Source of the DNA: Sphingobacterium thalpophilum
GTDB taxonomy: Bacteria > Bacteroidota > Bacteroidia > Chitinophagales > Chitinophagaceae
NCBI GenBank assembly: GCA_945871875.1
Contig: CAMBYC010000017.1
Span: 1-35,138 of the forward strand
Length of the DNA: 35,138 nucleotides
Reading direction: 5' to 3'
The notes beneath the pieces were generated by a model. It worked only from the letters and a program-made list of their open reading frames with translations. It was not told the origin of the DNA and searched no databases. Position numbers and translations under genes: made by a program. Below are positions 8,043-15,616 of the stretch, piece after piece (the stretch's first letter is position 1; each line of letters opens with the position of its first letter).

Positions 8043-9544
8043 TTATCTTCATCAAATTCATCATCTTCTCGGTAAGACGTTGAACCTAAATTAAGCATTG
8101 AGCCCATTAAATCTTTGAATTCAATTTTACCATCTAATACTTTCTTACTAATTAAAGAATGTGCTGCCAAACCGTGTAAGATGAATTCCATTAATAAGGC
8201 ATTTTCCTTATCGTTTGCTTGTGGATAGTATTTTTTTACTATTCCATATAATCCATCAACACTATACAAATCTTGTATTTTCTCTTTGTCTGGTGCATTG
8301 AATAAAACATCAAGGTGATTGCCTTTATCAAACCAAGTAATTACGCTGCGGTAAGGGTTTTCAACTGCTGGTTCTTTACCTCTTTTTTTCTTGGTTTCAG
8401 GGCTCGGGAAATAATGTCCAAAAACAGTTCGGAAAGTTTTTTCTAGAAGGTTGTATGCCACTTGGAAAGGTCCCTCTTGCTCTCCTTCATAAACCAATTC
8501 AATTTTTCCAGTTATAGCGGGTATTATTCCTACTAGATCGCTTATCCAAACCTGAGTATTTTTTTCCTTTTTTAGTATTGCTCTTCTTTCTGCTGCACTA
8601 TAAGCCAACTCTGATGCGGCAATGGTTAAACGTGCGGAAACACCACTTTTATGGTCTACAAATTCACTGATTCTTGCTTCAAAAGAAATCTGTTCGATTA
8701 ATCTTTTTACGATATCATGCATTACAACTTTTTCAAGCTGTGCTTTGTGAATATGGGCTTCTTGAGCCGTAATTTCAAGTGATTGCTCGATGGTTTTAGG
8801 ATAATGGGTTAAAATCTGGCTTTCAATTCTATCTTTTAAAGGAGTTACTATCGAGCCACGGTTTGTATAGTCTTCAGGGTTTGCTGTGAATACAAAAAGT
8901 ATATCCAAAGGCATTCTCAGTTTGAAACCTCTAATTTGTATATCTCCTTCTTGTAAAATATTAAATAGTGCCACTTGAATTCTAGCTTGTAAATCTGGCA
9001 ATTCGTTGATTACAAAGATGCTGCGATTGCTTCTTGGAATAATTCCATAATGAATCACTCGTTCATCTGCAAAACTCAAACGGAGGTTAGCAGCCTTAAC
9101 TGGATCGATATCTCCAATCAAATCAGCCACACTTACATCTGGTGTTGCCAATTTCTCTCCATATCTTTCAGATCTGTTTAACCAAACAATTGGCGTTTCA
9201 TCGCCTTTTTCTGCAATCAATTGTTTTGCATAACTAGAAATTGGATGAAATGGGTCGTCATTGATTTCACTTCCTTCTACAACGGGGATAGATTCATCTA
9301 ACAAATCTATCATCTGTCTGGCAATACGGGTTTTTGCTTGTCCACGCAAACCAAGAAATAATATATTATGTCTAGATAACAATGCTCTTTCTGTATCTGG
9401 TATAACTGAATCTTCGTAACCAACTATTCCTGGAAAGGTTTCTTTGCCTTCTTCTAATTTTTTTATAAGATTTTCTCTTACTTCTTCTTTAATTGTTTTG
9501 GAAACGTAGCCACTTTTTTTGAGTTCTCCTAATGTTTTTATCAT
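8036..9544 (-). CDS. MoxR/Mg-chelatase-like AAA+ ATPase
   Basis: This is a 502-residue AAA+ protein of the MoxR/magnesium-chelatase I type. Walker A is G65-LRGQA-K71-T72. The Walker B segment reads SIFVINELPDL, with Asn180 where most AAA+ proteins have Asp, followed by the catalytic Glu181. I recall the same INE form in related bacterial 'Mg-chelatase' ATPases, so it may be normal for this subfamily. Sensor 1 is TANPEDY (Asn222) and LKDR (about 237-240) carries a likely arginine finger. The C-terminal third is charged and ends with an acidic tail. The VWA-protein gene lies 49 bases upstream on the same strand. No bacteriochlorophyll genes are nearby, so a chaperone-like role with the VWA partner is more likely than metal chelation. 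The true substrate is unknown. Confidence 0.88.
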   Translation of the reverse strand: MIKTLGELKKSGYVSKTIKEEVRENLIKKLEEGKETFPGIVGYEDSVIPDTERALLSRHNILFLGLRGQAKTRIARQMIDLLDESIPVVEGSEINDDPFHPISSYAKQLIAEKGDETPIVWLNRSERYGEKLATPDVSVADLIGDIDPVKAANLRLSFADERVIHYGIIPRSNRSIFVINELPDLQARIQVALFNILQEGDIQIRGFKLRMPLDILFVFTANPEDYTNRGSIVTPLKDRIESQILTHYPKTIEQSLEITAQEAHIHKAQLEKVVMHDIVKRLIEQISFEARISEFVDHKSGVSARLTIAASELAYSAAERRAILKKEKNTQVWISDLVGIIPAITGKIELVYEGEQEGPFQVAYNLLEKTFRTVFGHYFPSPETKKKRGKEPAVENPYRSVITWFDKGNHLDVLFNAPDKEKIQDLYSVDGLYGIVKKYYPQANDKENALLMEFILHGLAAHSLISKKVLDGKIEFKDLMGSMLNLGSTSYREDDEFDEDNN

Positions 9545-9593
9545 AATTGCTTTAAATCTATGCTAGATAATTGCCTGCTATAAAAAAATATGT

Positions 9594-10691
9594 TTAATAT
9601 AATGTTTTTCTTTTACCATTTTCAAAATCCCTGAAAATGAAGGAACCCAATTTGTCTAAACTCGCAAAATAAGCTTTGCCATTATTGGTTTCGGTAAATT
9701 CTGTTACAAAATTTTGTAAGTATGGATCACTAGCAATCATGAATGTTGTGATTGGTAGTTTTAGTTTTTTGCATTGTGCTGCCAAGTTGAGGCACCTGCT
9801 TGTAATTTTTCTATCTAGGCCGAAACTGTTTTGGTAATATTTCTTGCCAATTTTTAAGCAAGTAGGTTTCCCATCGGTAATCATGAAGATTTGTTTATTG
9901 GGATTTTTTCTTCTTCTTAAAATATCCATTGCCAATTCTAAACCTGCTACTGTATTGGTGTGAAATGGGCCAACTTGTAAATATGGGATATCTTTTATTT
10001 CAACGGGCCAGGCGTCATTTCCAAAAACAACAATATCTAGTGTGTCTTTTGGATATTTTGTAGTGATCAATTCACTCAATGCCATTGCCACTTTTTTTGC
10101 TGGCGTTATACGGTCTTCACCATATAAAATCATAGAGTGGGAGATATCAATCATCAAAACAGTTGATGTTTGTGTTTTGAAGTCTGATTCTCTAATCATC
10201 AAATCATCTTCATGCATACTAAATGCATCAATGCCATGGTTGATTTGTGCATTTCTAATAGAACTAACAAAGTCAATCTGTTCCAATAAATCTCCAAATT
10301 GATATGCCCTTGTTTCTGGATTGGTATCATCCCCAATGCCAGGTTTAAAGGTTTGGTGTTCTCCGTTTCGAGATTTTTTCAACTTCCCAAAAATCTCCTC
10401 CAAGCTTTTCTTTCGAATTGCCTGTTCTGTTTTTGGAGTGATTTTTATTTCACCAGATTGATTGTTTTCGTTGATAAATCCTTTTTCTTTAAGTTCATCA
10501 ATAAATTCACCAATACCATAATCTTTGGTAGTGAGTTTGTACTTTTTGTCTAATTGAGTAAGCCAACTTAAAGCTTCGCTTGCATCACCGCTAGTATAGG
10601 TGAGCAATTGGTTAAACAGTTCTAATAATTTATCAAAAGTAGACTGGTTTTGTGCGTTGGGGTCAAAAGGGCTGAATTGAAAACCTATCAT
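9594..10691 (-). CDS. VWA-domain protein, partner of the MoxR-like ATPase
   Basis: This is a 365-residue protein with an N-terminal helical region (about 1-150) and a C-terminal von Willebrand factor A domain (about 175-350). The metal-ion-dependent adhesion site is complete: D182-I-S184-H-S186 in MIDISHSM, threonines in HTNT (about 244-247), and D273 in ITDGKPT. There is no signal peptide or membrane segment, so it acts in the cytoplasm. VWA and MoxR-type AAA+ proteins work in pairs (for example CbbQ-CbbO and ChlI-ChlD): the ATPase drives a remodelling step and the VWA domain docks on the target through its metal. A perfect 8-bp inverted repeat touches its start codon. Confidence 0.88.
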   Translation of the reverse strand: MIGFQFSPFDPNAQNQSTFDKLLELFNQLLTYTSGDASEALSWLTQLDKKYKLTTKDYGIGEFIDELKEKGFINENNQSGEIKITPKTEQAIRKKSLEEIFGKLKKSRNGEHQTFKPGIGDDTNPETRAYQFGDLLEQIDFVSSIRNAQINHGIDAFSMHEDDLMIRESDFKTQTSTVLMIDISHSMILYGEDRITPAKKVAMALSELITTKYPKDTLDIVVFGNDAWPVEIKDIPYLQVGPFHTNTVAGLELAMDILRRRKNPNKQIFMITDGKPTCLKIGKKYYQNSFGLDRKITSRCLNLAAQCKKLKLPITTFMIASDPYLQNFVTEFTETNNGKAYFASLDKLGSFIFRDFENGKRKTLY

Positions 10692-10709
10692 AATCTTAGT
10701 TTAAGATTA
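10691..10709 (-). promoter_or_regulatory. Inverted repeat at the VWA-gene start codon
   Basis: TAATCTTA-GTT-TAAGATTA is a perfect 8-bp inverted repeat with a 3-base loop. On the minus-strand mRNA the last base of the stem is the A of the AUG start. It could be an operator or a hairpin that limits ribosome access. Confidence 0.5.
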
Positions 10710-10756
10710 ACACTATAAAAAATCAAAACCAATAACGATTTTCTTCGTTTTCAGAA

Positions 10757-10808
10757 ATTCTATTTGCACAATACAATTATAACTTTAACTGCATTGTGCA
10801 AATAGAAT
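10757..10808. repeat. 16-bp perfect inverted repeat with 20-base loop
   Basis: ATTCTATTTGCACAAT (10757-10772) and its exact reverse complement (10793-10808) flank a 20-base loop, in the gap between the DUF2723 gene and the VWA gene. No T tract follows in the minus direction, so a standard terminator is not assured. It may be a paired binding site, or stabilise the 3' end of the upstream mRNA. Confidence 0.75.
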
Positions 10809-10832
10809 AATGATTCAACCCTTATAAACACT

Positions 10833-13800
10833 TTATTTGTTCAAAATGTTCGCAGGGTTTTCTGTTGTCGGAGCAGTTTGGTACATTCTTTCCATATTGT
10901 CAAGATAATCCTTCAATCCTAATGCCACTCTAATTTCACTGAACATGTTTTTCTGGCGGTTGGTTAAATTATCTCCTTTGCTTTCCATAATATCTTGAAC
11001 ACCTTTTCTCAATTCTAATGCAGACATTCCTCCTAAATTTGCATAATAATTGAGTTGTTCTTCAACATCTTTTTTAGTTTTTGAAACTATTTTATTTGCC
11101 AATTTCAAATTTCCTGCTTTAAATGCAGCATCTGCCATTTGAACACTGATGATATCGTGTTGGTTTCCTCTACTTACCATTCCATAAGGCATATTTTCAT
11201 CAGACATACCAGCATCAACTTTTTCTAGCAATACATTGGCTTCTTTATTTTTGCCTTTACTTACAAGATTAGAAGCTACATCTGCATAAGCCATTCGGAT
11301 GCTAATTAAGTGTCTGCGGTTTTCTTCATCAAAATAAACTCCTTGAGTTTTTGCATTTCCAAACATGAATTTTTCTTTCATTACTTGATATGCCCATGCT
11401 CCGTTAACTGCATTGTTTTGATTGTTTAACACGGGAACCAAACGATATGCCATTCCATCATTTCTTAAATAATTATCAAAACCCATGCCTTGAGAACCAG
11501 GAGAAGTAAAATATATTGGACGTTTCCAACGATTGGCAGCTATAATATTGAGTACAGCCATATCGTTTTTCATCAATACGTTCTTGGTGATTTCAAACCT
11601 TAATGCACTTACAACACTATCGTCTGCATTAACGGTGTGATTTGATCTAACAAAATTGCTATCAACAGGAACACTAACTTTTTTTACGGGGTAAAAATTC
11701 ATTGAACTACCGTCGCTCATCGCAACTTGGTTGTTTGGTTCATCACTTCCGATGAAATCTTTCATCAAAGAATACAAATCAACATATCTGTTAAGTTCAG
11801 AAACACCCTGTTTTTCTACATAACGAATGTAATCACGTTTAGATCCTTCAATTTGTTCTCTACTCCAAATTACATCAATAGAATCACTTTCGTTCACTTT
11901 ATACCTCAATTGGTTGATGTACCAATCAATACCCAACAAACTATAATTGACAACACGTATATCTTTTCTGATTCCTTCAACTTCTTGAGCATACCATAAT
12001 GGGTAGGTATCATTATCACCAAATGAGAAGAGAATTGCATTTGGAGCACAACTTTCTAAATAATCTTTTGCTAAATCAACAGCCAAAGTTTTTTTGCTTC
12101 TATCGTGATCGTCCCATTCTTGAGATGCCATTAAAACAGGTACAGTAAGTAAACAAACCAAACCTGCTGAAATATTGGCTAAGTTTTCTTTTAAGTATTT
12201 CTGCATCCATTCTTTTATCTGCATCACCCCAATTCCAATCCATATTGCAAAAGCATAAAATGAACCTACATAAGCATAATCTCGTTCTCTTGGTTGGTTT
12301 CCTGCCTGATTTAAATAGAAAACAATTGCTAAACCAGTAAAAAAGAACATCAACATGGTAATTAAATAATCATTGAAGTGTTTCTTAAAATGGTAAAACA
12401 TTCCCAACAAACCTAAAATTAAAGGGAAAGCAAAGAGCTTGTTGTTTGCTTTGTTGTGCGTTAAGCTACTCGGCATTTTAGATTGATCACCAAGTAAAAA
12501 ATTGTCTATAAATGAAATTCCTGTAATTGTATTCCCATCTCTTACGTTTCCAAAACCTTGCAAATCGTTTTGTTTTCCTATGAAATTCCAACCCAAATAT
12601 CGGAGATACATCCAACCTATCTGGTAACTCATTGCCCATTGAATATTATGACTTTGATTTGGCTTTTCTCCATCTTCTAAATTAAGCCAACGTTTGTAAA
12701 AATCTGCATGTCCTTGATCGTTACTTGCATCCCAAACCCTTGGTAATAGCATCATGTCATCAGCAGCATATTTAGGGGTTACATCGTTTCCACTGTAAAT
12801 ATATTTATCCTTTCCTTTGATGTATTTTTTATCGCCTTCTTTGTATTCTTCAGGCGAAGCGGTAAAAACTTGTCCATAAAGTAATGGGAAATCACCATAT
12901 TGTTCACGACCAAGATATCCAACTAAGCTCATAGGGTTGTCTACATTATACATATCCACAGAAGGATCTGCACTAGAACGTATCATTGTAGTGATATAAG
13001 TAGAATAGCCCAACAACATAAAGGTGAAACTCCATAATGCCAGCTTTAAAAACATTGGATTTTTTTGAAGAGCTTTGTAGCCATAATTACCCAATAAGAA
13101 AGTTGCCACGCTTATTACAATCAATTTTATGATTCCAAAAACGCTATCTCCACTTGCTATAAAAGGATAAAGAATTGTTACTAATGTTAAAAGCAGCCAA
13201 ATGTTGAATTTTAAAGTTGGTTTTTGTTGTTCAAACGACAACCTTATTCCAATAGCAATTAATACAGTAAGTAAAACAAAATAGAAGATAAATCCACTAA
13301 AAAATGGCAATCCTAGGTTGTTTACAAAAAAGATGTCAAAACTACCAGCAGCACTAATAGTATATTGAATAACTACTTTTTGAGTAATTCCGACTATGAT
13401 ACAACCTATAACAAAAGCCCAAATAATACCTGGTACCGTTGGCTTGTATTTTTTAAAGTAATACACCATTACAATAGCAGGGATAGTAAGTAAGTTTAGA
13501 AGGTGAACGCCAATAGATAATCCCATCATAAAGAAAATAAGGATAATCCATTTGTCAGCACCAGGTTCATCGGCACTGTGTTCCCATTTTAAAATCATCC
13601 AGAAAACTAGAGCGGTGAATAAAGAAGAGAGTGCATAAACCTCACCTTCAACGGCACTAAACCAAAAAGAATCGCTGAAAGTGTAAGCAAGGGCACCAAT
13701 TACACCAGCAGACATAATATTAAATATTTGTTGCTTTGTTAAATCTTGGAGTTTGTTTGCTTGATTTTGAATTATTTTTCTTGAAAAATGTGTAATTGTC

Positions 13801-14084
13801 CAAAATAAAAACAAAATAGTAAATGCACTTGCCAATGCACTCATAACATTTACAGCTTTGGCGGCGTTTAGAGGGTTATTTCCAAAAGCTACTATAAATA
13901 GACGACCAATTAGTACAAATAAAGGGGCACCAGGTGGGTGGGGGATTTGAAGTTTAAAGCAACTTGAAACAAATTCGCCACAATCCCAAAGGCTTCCGCC
14001 GGCTTCAGCGGTAAGGATATAAACGAAAGAGGCAATGGCACACACGATCCAACCGGTAATGTTATTGATTTTCTTGAAACTCAT
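10833..14084 (-). CDS. DUF2723 polytopic membrane glycosyltransferase-like protein
   Basis: This is a 1083-residue protein with many membrane helices in the N-terminal 630 residues and a large soluble C-terminal part. The first loop holds GGSLWDCGEFVSSC (Asp34, Glu37) and then HPPGAPLFVLIGRLF, the signature of DUF2723, the family of human TMEM260, an O-mannosyltransferase. Bacteroidota carry giant DUF2723 proteins of this type and general protein O-glycosylation is known in the phylum; a role in protein glycosylation is inferred. An open frame extends to a TTG at 14114, but a promoter -7 element at 14116-14123 would place the transcript start downstream of that TTG, so I chose the ATG at 14084 (MSFKKINN). 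Confidence 0.85.
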   Translation of the reverse strand: MSFKKINNITGWIVCAIASFVYILTAEAGGSLWDCGEFVSSCFKLQIPHPPGAPLFVLIGRLFIVAFGNNPLNAAKAVNVMSALASAFTILFLFWTITHFSRKIIQNQANKLQDLTKQQIFNIMSAGVIGALAYTFSDSFWFSAVEGEVYALSSLFTALVFWMILKWEHSADEPGADKWIILIFFMMGLSIGVHLLNLLTIPAIVMVYYFKKYKPTVPGIIWAFVIGCIIVGITQKVVIQYTISAAGSFDIFFVNNLGLPFFSGFIFYFVLLTVLIAIGIRLSFEQQKPTLKFNIWLLLTLVTILYPFIASGDSVFGIIKLIVISVATFLLGNYGYKALQKNPMFLKLALWSFTFMLLGYSTYITTMIRSSADPSVDMYNVDNPMSLVGYLGREQYGDFPLLYGQVFTASPEEYKEGDKKYIKGKDKYIYSGNDVTPKYAADDMMLLPRVWDASNDQGHADFYKRWLNLEDGEKPNQSHNIQWAMSYQIGWMYLRYLGWNFIGKQNDLQGFGNVRDGNTITGISFIDNFLLGDQSKMPSSLTHNKANNKLFAFPLILGLLGMFYHFKKHFNDYLITMLMFFFTGLAIVFYLNQAGNQPRERDYAYVGSFYAFAIWIGIGVMQIKEWMQKYLKENLANISAGLVCLLTVPVLMASQEWDDHDRSKKTLAVDLAKDYLESCAPNAILFSFGDNDTYPLWYAQEVEGIRKDIRVVNYSLLGIDWYINQLRYKVNESDSIDVIWSREQIEGSKRDYIRYVEKQGVSELNRYVDLYSLMKDFIGSDEPNNQVAMSDGSSMNFYPVKKVSVPVDSNFVRSNHTVNADDSVVSALRFEITKNVLMKNDMAVLNIIAANRWKRPIYFTSPGSQGMGFDNYLRNDGMAYRLVPVLNNQNNAVNGAWAYQVMKEKFMFGNAKTQGVYFDEENRRHLISIRMAYADVASNLVSKGKNKEANVLLEKVDAGMSDENMPYGMVSRGNQHDIISVQMADAAFKAGNLKLANKIVSKTKKDVEEQLNYYANLGGMSALELRKGVQDIMESKGDNLTNRQKNMFSEIRVALGLKDYLDNMERMYQTAPTTENPANILNK

Positions 14085-14115
14085 ATTGTTACTAGCGTAT
14101 TTTAAAAACAGCAAG

Positions 14116-14147
14116 CAAACCTAAAACAAATCTGCTAAATTGCCAAT
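14116..14147 (-). promoter_or_regulatory. Promoter of the DUF2723 gene
   Basis: On the minus strand TAGGTTTG (14123-14116) matches TAnnTTTG exactly. ATTG lies 20 bases further upstream (14147-14144), an imperfect -33 element. It gives a leader of roughly 25-30 bases before the ATG at 14084. Confidence 0.55.
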
Positions 14148-14158
14148 TTGAGAAAAGA

Positions 14159-14986
14159 TTATTCGAAGATTATACGCACCATTTGGTAAAACATTCTTGA
14201 ATTTGAAACGGGAGAATCCAATGAACTTAAATTATGTTGTGTTTGAAGTCCAAACAATGAAGCCCCTTTTCCTTTATTTACTGCAATTTCAAGGTAGCCA
14301 GCTGCATTAAACATTGCTAATTTTTCACCTTCTTGAACATCGGCATAATTTGAGCTAATTTTATTAATTGTTTCATTTCTTTTGAAAATAATTTTAAAAT
14401 TTCTGCCATTTCTTACTTCTTCAAATGTTTTTTGGGTAATATTTATAACCAAATTTTGAAATTGATCTATAAACAATACGTTTCCTTCAAGGTAATTTGG
14501 ACCTTTTAAGGGTATTACGGGTTCGTTTTTTTTATAAGAATCTGTTAGTATTCCAACTTCTTCTAAATTTGAACCATTTAATAGTTGATTAAAAACTTCT
14601 ATCCATCGGGTTATACAAGATAAAACTGTAACATTTTCAGTAGACGGTAAAGAAATGCTATAAACTTGATAAGATGATTCTTCAAAAATCATAGAAATTA
14701 ATCCATTGTCTGCAATACCTATTATTTGATGTCCAACTTTTGCTACAAGAAGTTGTTTAGGTGGTGTGTGAAATAAATTTGATAAAATTAGATGAAAAGA
14801 ACCTGGCGGAAAATGTGTTAAAGCACCTTTACAAATATATGCTGCTTCCAAATAGTGAAATGGAGTTAGGTGATGTGTTATATCTATTATATTGAAAGAT
14901 GGGTTTAAAGTCAGAATCCTGCCCTTAATGGCACCGATTAAAAAATCTTTATACCCAATTTCTGAAGTTATTGTAATTACTGGCAT
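14159..14986 (-). CDS. Divergent DUF62 / SAM hydroxide adenosyltransferase family protein
   Basis: The 275-residue protein has the two-domain DUF62 layout. The N-terminal domain opens ITITSEIGYKDFLIGAIKG, equivalent to the usual 'TDFG..D.YVG..KG', and includes IIDITHHLTPFHYLEAAYI and IADNGLISMI. The C-terminal domain has GNVLFIDQFQNLVINI and LAMFNAAGYLEIAVNKG. The characterised enzymes hydrolyse SAM to adenosine and methionine with an Asp-Arg-His triad. Here the Asp-Pro-Gly segment is replaced (Ser69 at the Asp position, no Arg seven residues on) and the His-Gly-Arg-Asp segment is not seen. I recall similarly reduced members in other Bacteroidota. Activity is therefore uncertain, though SAM or nucleoside binding may remain. 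The open frame reaches a TTG at 15043; I prefer the ATG at 14986 (MPVITIT), where homologues begin. Confidence 0.82.
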   Translation of the reverse strand: MPVITITSEIGYKDFLIGAIKGRILTLNPSFNIIDITHHLTPFHYLEAAYICKGALTHFPPGSFHLILSNLFHTPPKQLLVAKVGHQIIGIADNGLISMIFEESSYQVYSISLPSTENVTVLSCITRWIEVFNQLLNGSNLEEVGILTDSYKKNEPVIPLKGPNYLEGNVLFIDQFQNLVINITQKTFEEVRNGRNFKIIFKRNETINKISSNYADVQEGEKLAMFNAAGYLEIAVNKGKGASLFGLQTQHNLSSLDSPVSNSRMFYQMVRIIFE

Positions 14987-15303
14987 AGTAATAAGTAGGT
15001 TGGTTAGCTTGTGTTCTTTAAATATATGAACAAAATTAAGCAAAATTGATAAAGAGAAGACAATGAAAGATATTTGATTAAGAGCCTTTTAAAAAAAACT
15101 AACTTCTTTTTAAAATATTGAAAATAAATACTTTGTGACTAAAAAAACTATATAATTTGAATTTTTTTTAAAAAAAGAGGATATTATTTAGAATTTTGTA
15201 TTATTCTAAAATTGTAAAATTTTAGTTTGTAGTGATTTTGTAGTTACTAAAATTTAAAATCATAATAAAATAAAATATATTTATCATCTAATTCGTGAAA
15301 AAT

Positions 15304-15343
15304 ATCTCACTGAATAAAACTTTAATTTTTTATTTAGTGAGAT
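15304..15343. repeat. 16-bp inverted repeat built from the TTAGTGAGAT motif
   Basis: ATCTCACTGAATAAAA (15304-15319) pairs with TTTTATTTAGTGAGAT (15328-15343), with one G-U pair in RNA and an 8-base loop. The outer part of each arm is the motif that recurs at 15381-15390 (inverted, ATCCCACTAA) and 15520-15529 (TTAGTGAGAT). Confidence 0.75.
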
Positions 15344-15519
15344 TTGATAACACCAACTCTACAAATATTAAAATTTAAACATCCCACTAAACAAGGGAGA
15401 TTGTTAATTAATTTTTGTTCTGTTTTTTTTGCTCAAATTCTAAGTTGATATTATTAAAACTAGAAACAATTACCTCTGAATCCTATCATAAGAATTGTGC
15501 AAAATATATGTGCCAAAAA

Positions 15520-15539
15520 TTAGTGAGATGTTAAGTTTG
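15520..15539 (+). promoter_or_regulatory. Candidate promoter and operator of the actin-like/bactofilin operon
   Basis: TAAGTTTG (15532-15539) is an exact TAnnTTTG element 77 bases before the ATG. The -33 element is weak (TGTG at 15509-15512). TTAGTGAGAT (15520-15529) sits in the spacer, directly against the -7 element, where a bound regulator would block polymerase. The promoter is weakly supported; the motif repetition is seen directly. Confidence 0.45.
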
Positions 15540-15616
15540 AGTATTTTACAATTATTTATTTAGAAATTTCACAATATTTATTTTTATTTTCGTTTTATTC
15601 TTTTAAAACAATTATT

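Larger units (their letters stand above)
14987..15616. other. 630-base divergent intergenic region with hairpins and repeated motifs
   Basis: No protein-coding gene is supported here. The region separates the minus-strand DUF62 gene from the plus-strand actin-like gene and is very AT-rich. It contains a short hairpin at 15206-15225 (CTAAAATT-GTAA-AATTTTAG), a strong hairpin at 15304-15343, four copies of a TTAGTGAGAT-like motif, and a candidate promoter at 15532-15539. Its length is unusual for this otherwise compact window. A small RNA from the hairpin region is possible but unproven. Confidence 0.6.

Noticed and set aside
8036-10691. Magnesium chelatase for chlorophyll or cobalt chelatase for B12 synthesis
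   Set aside because: No large catalytic subunit (ChlH/CobN) or tetrapyrrole gene is in the window; the AAA+/VWA pair alone does not indicate metal insertion.
14084-14114. N-terminal extension of the DUF2723 protein from TTG 14114
   Set aside because: The -7 promoter element at 14116-14123 is too close; the transcript would begin after the TTG.
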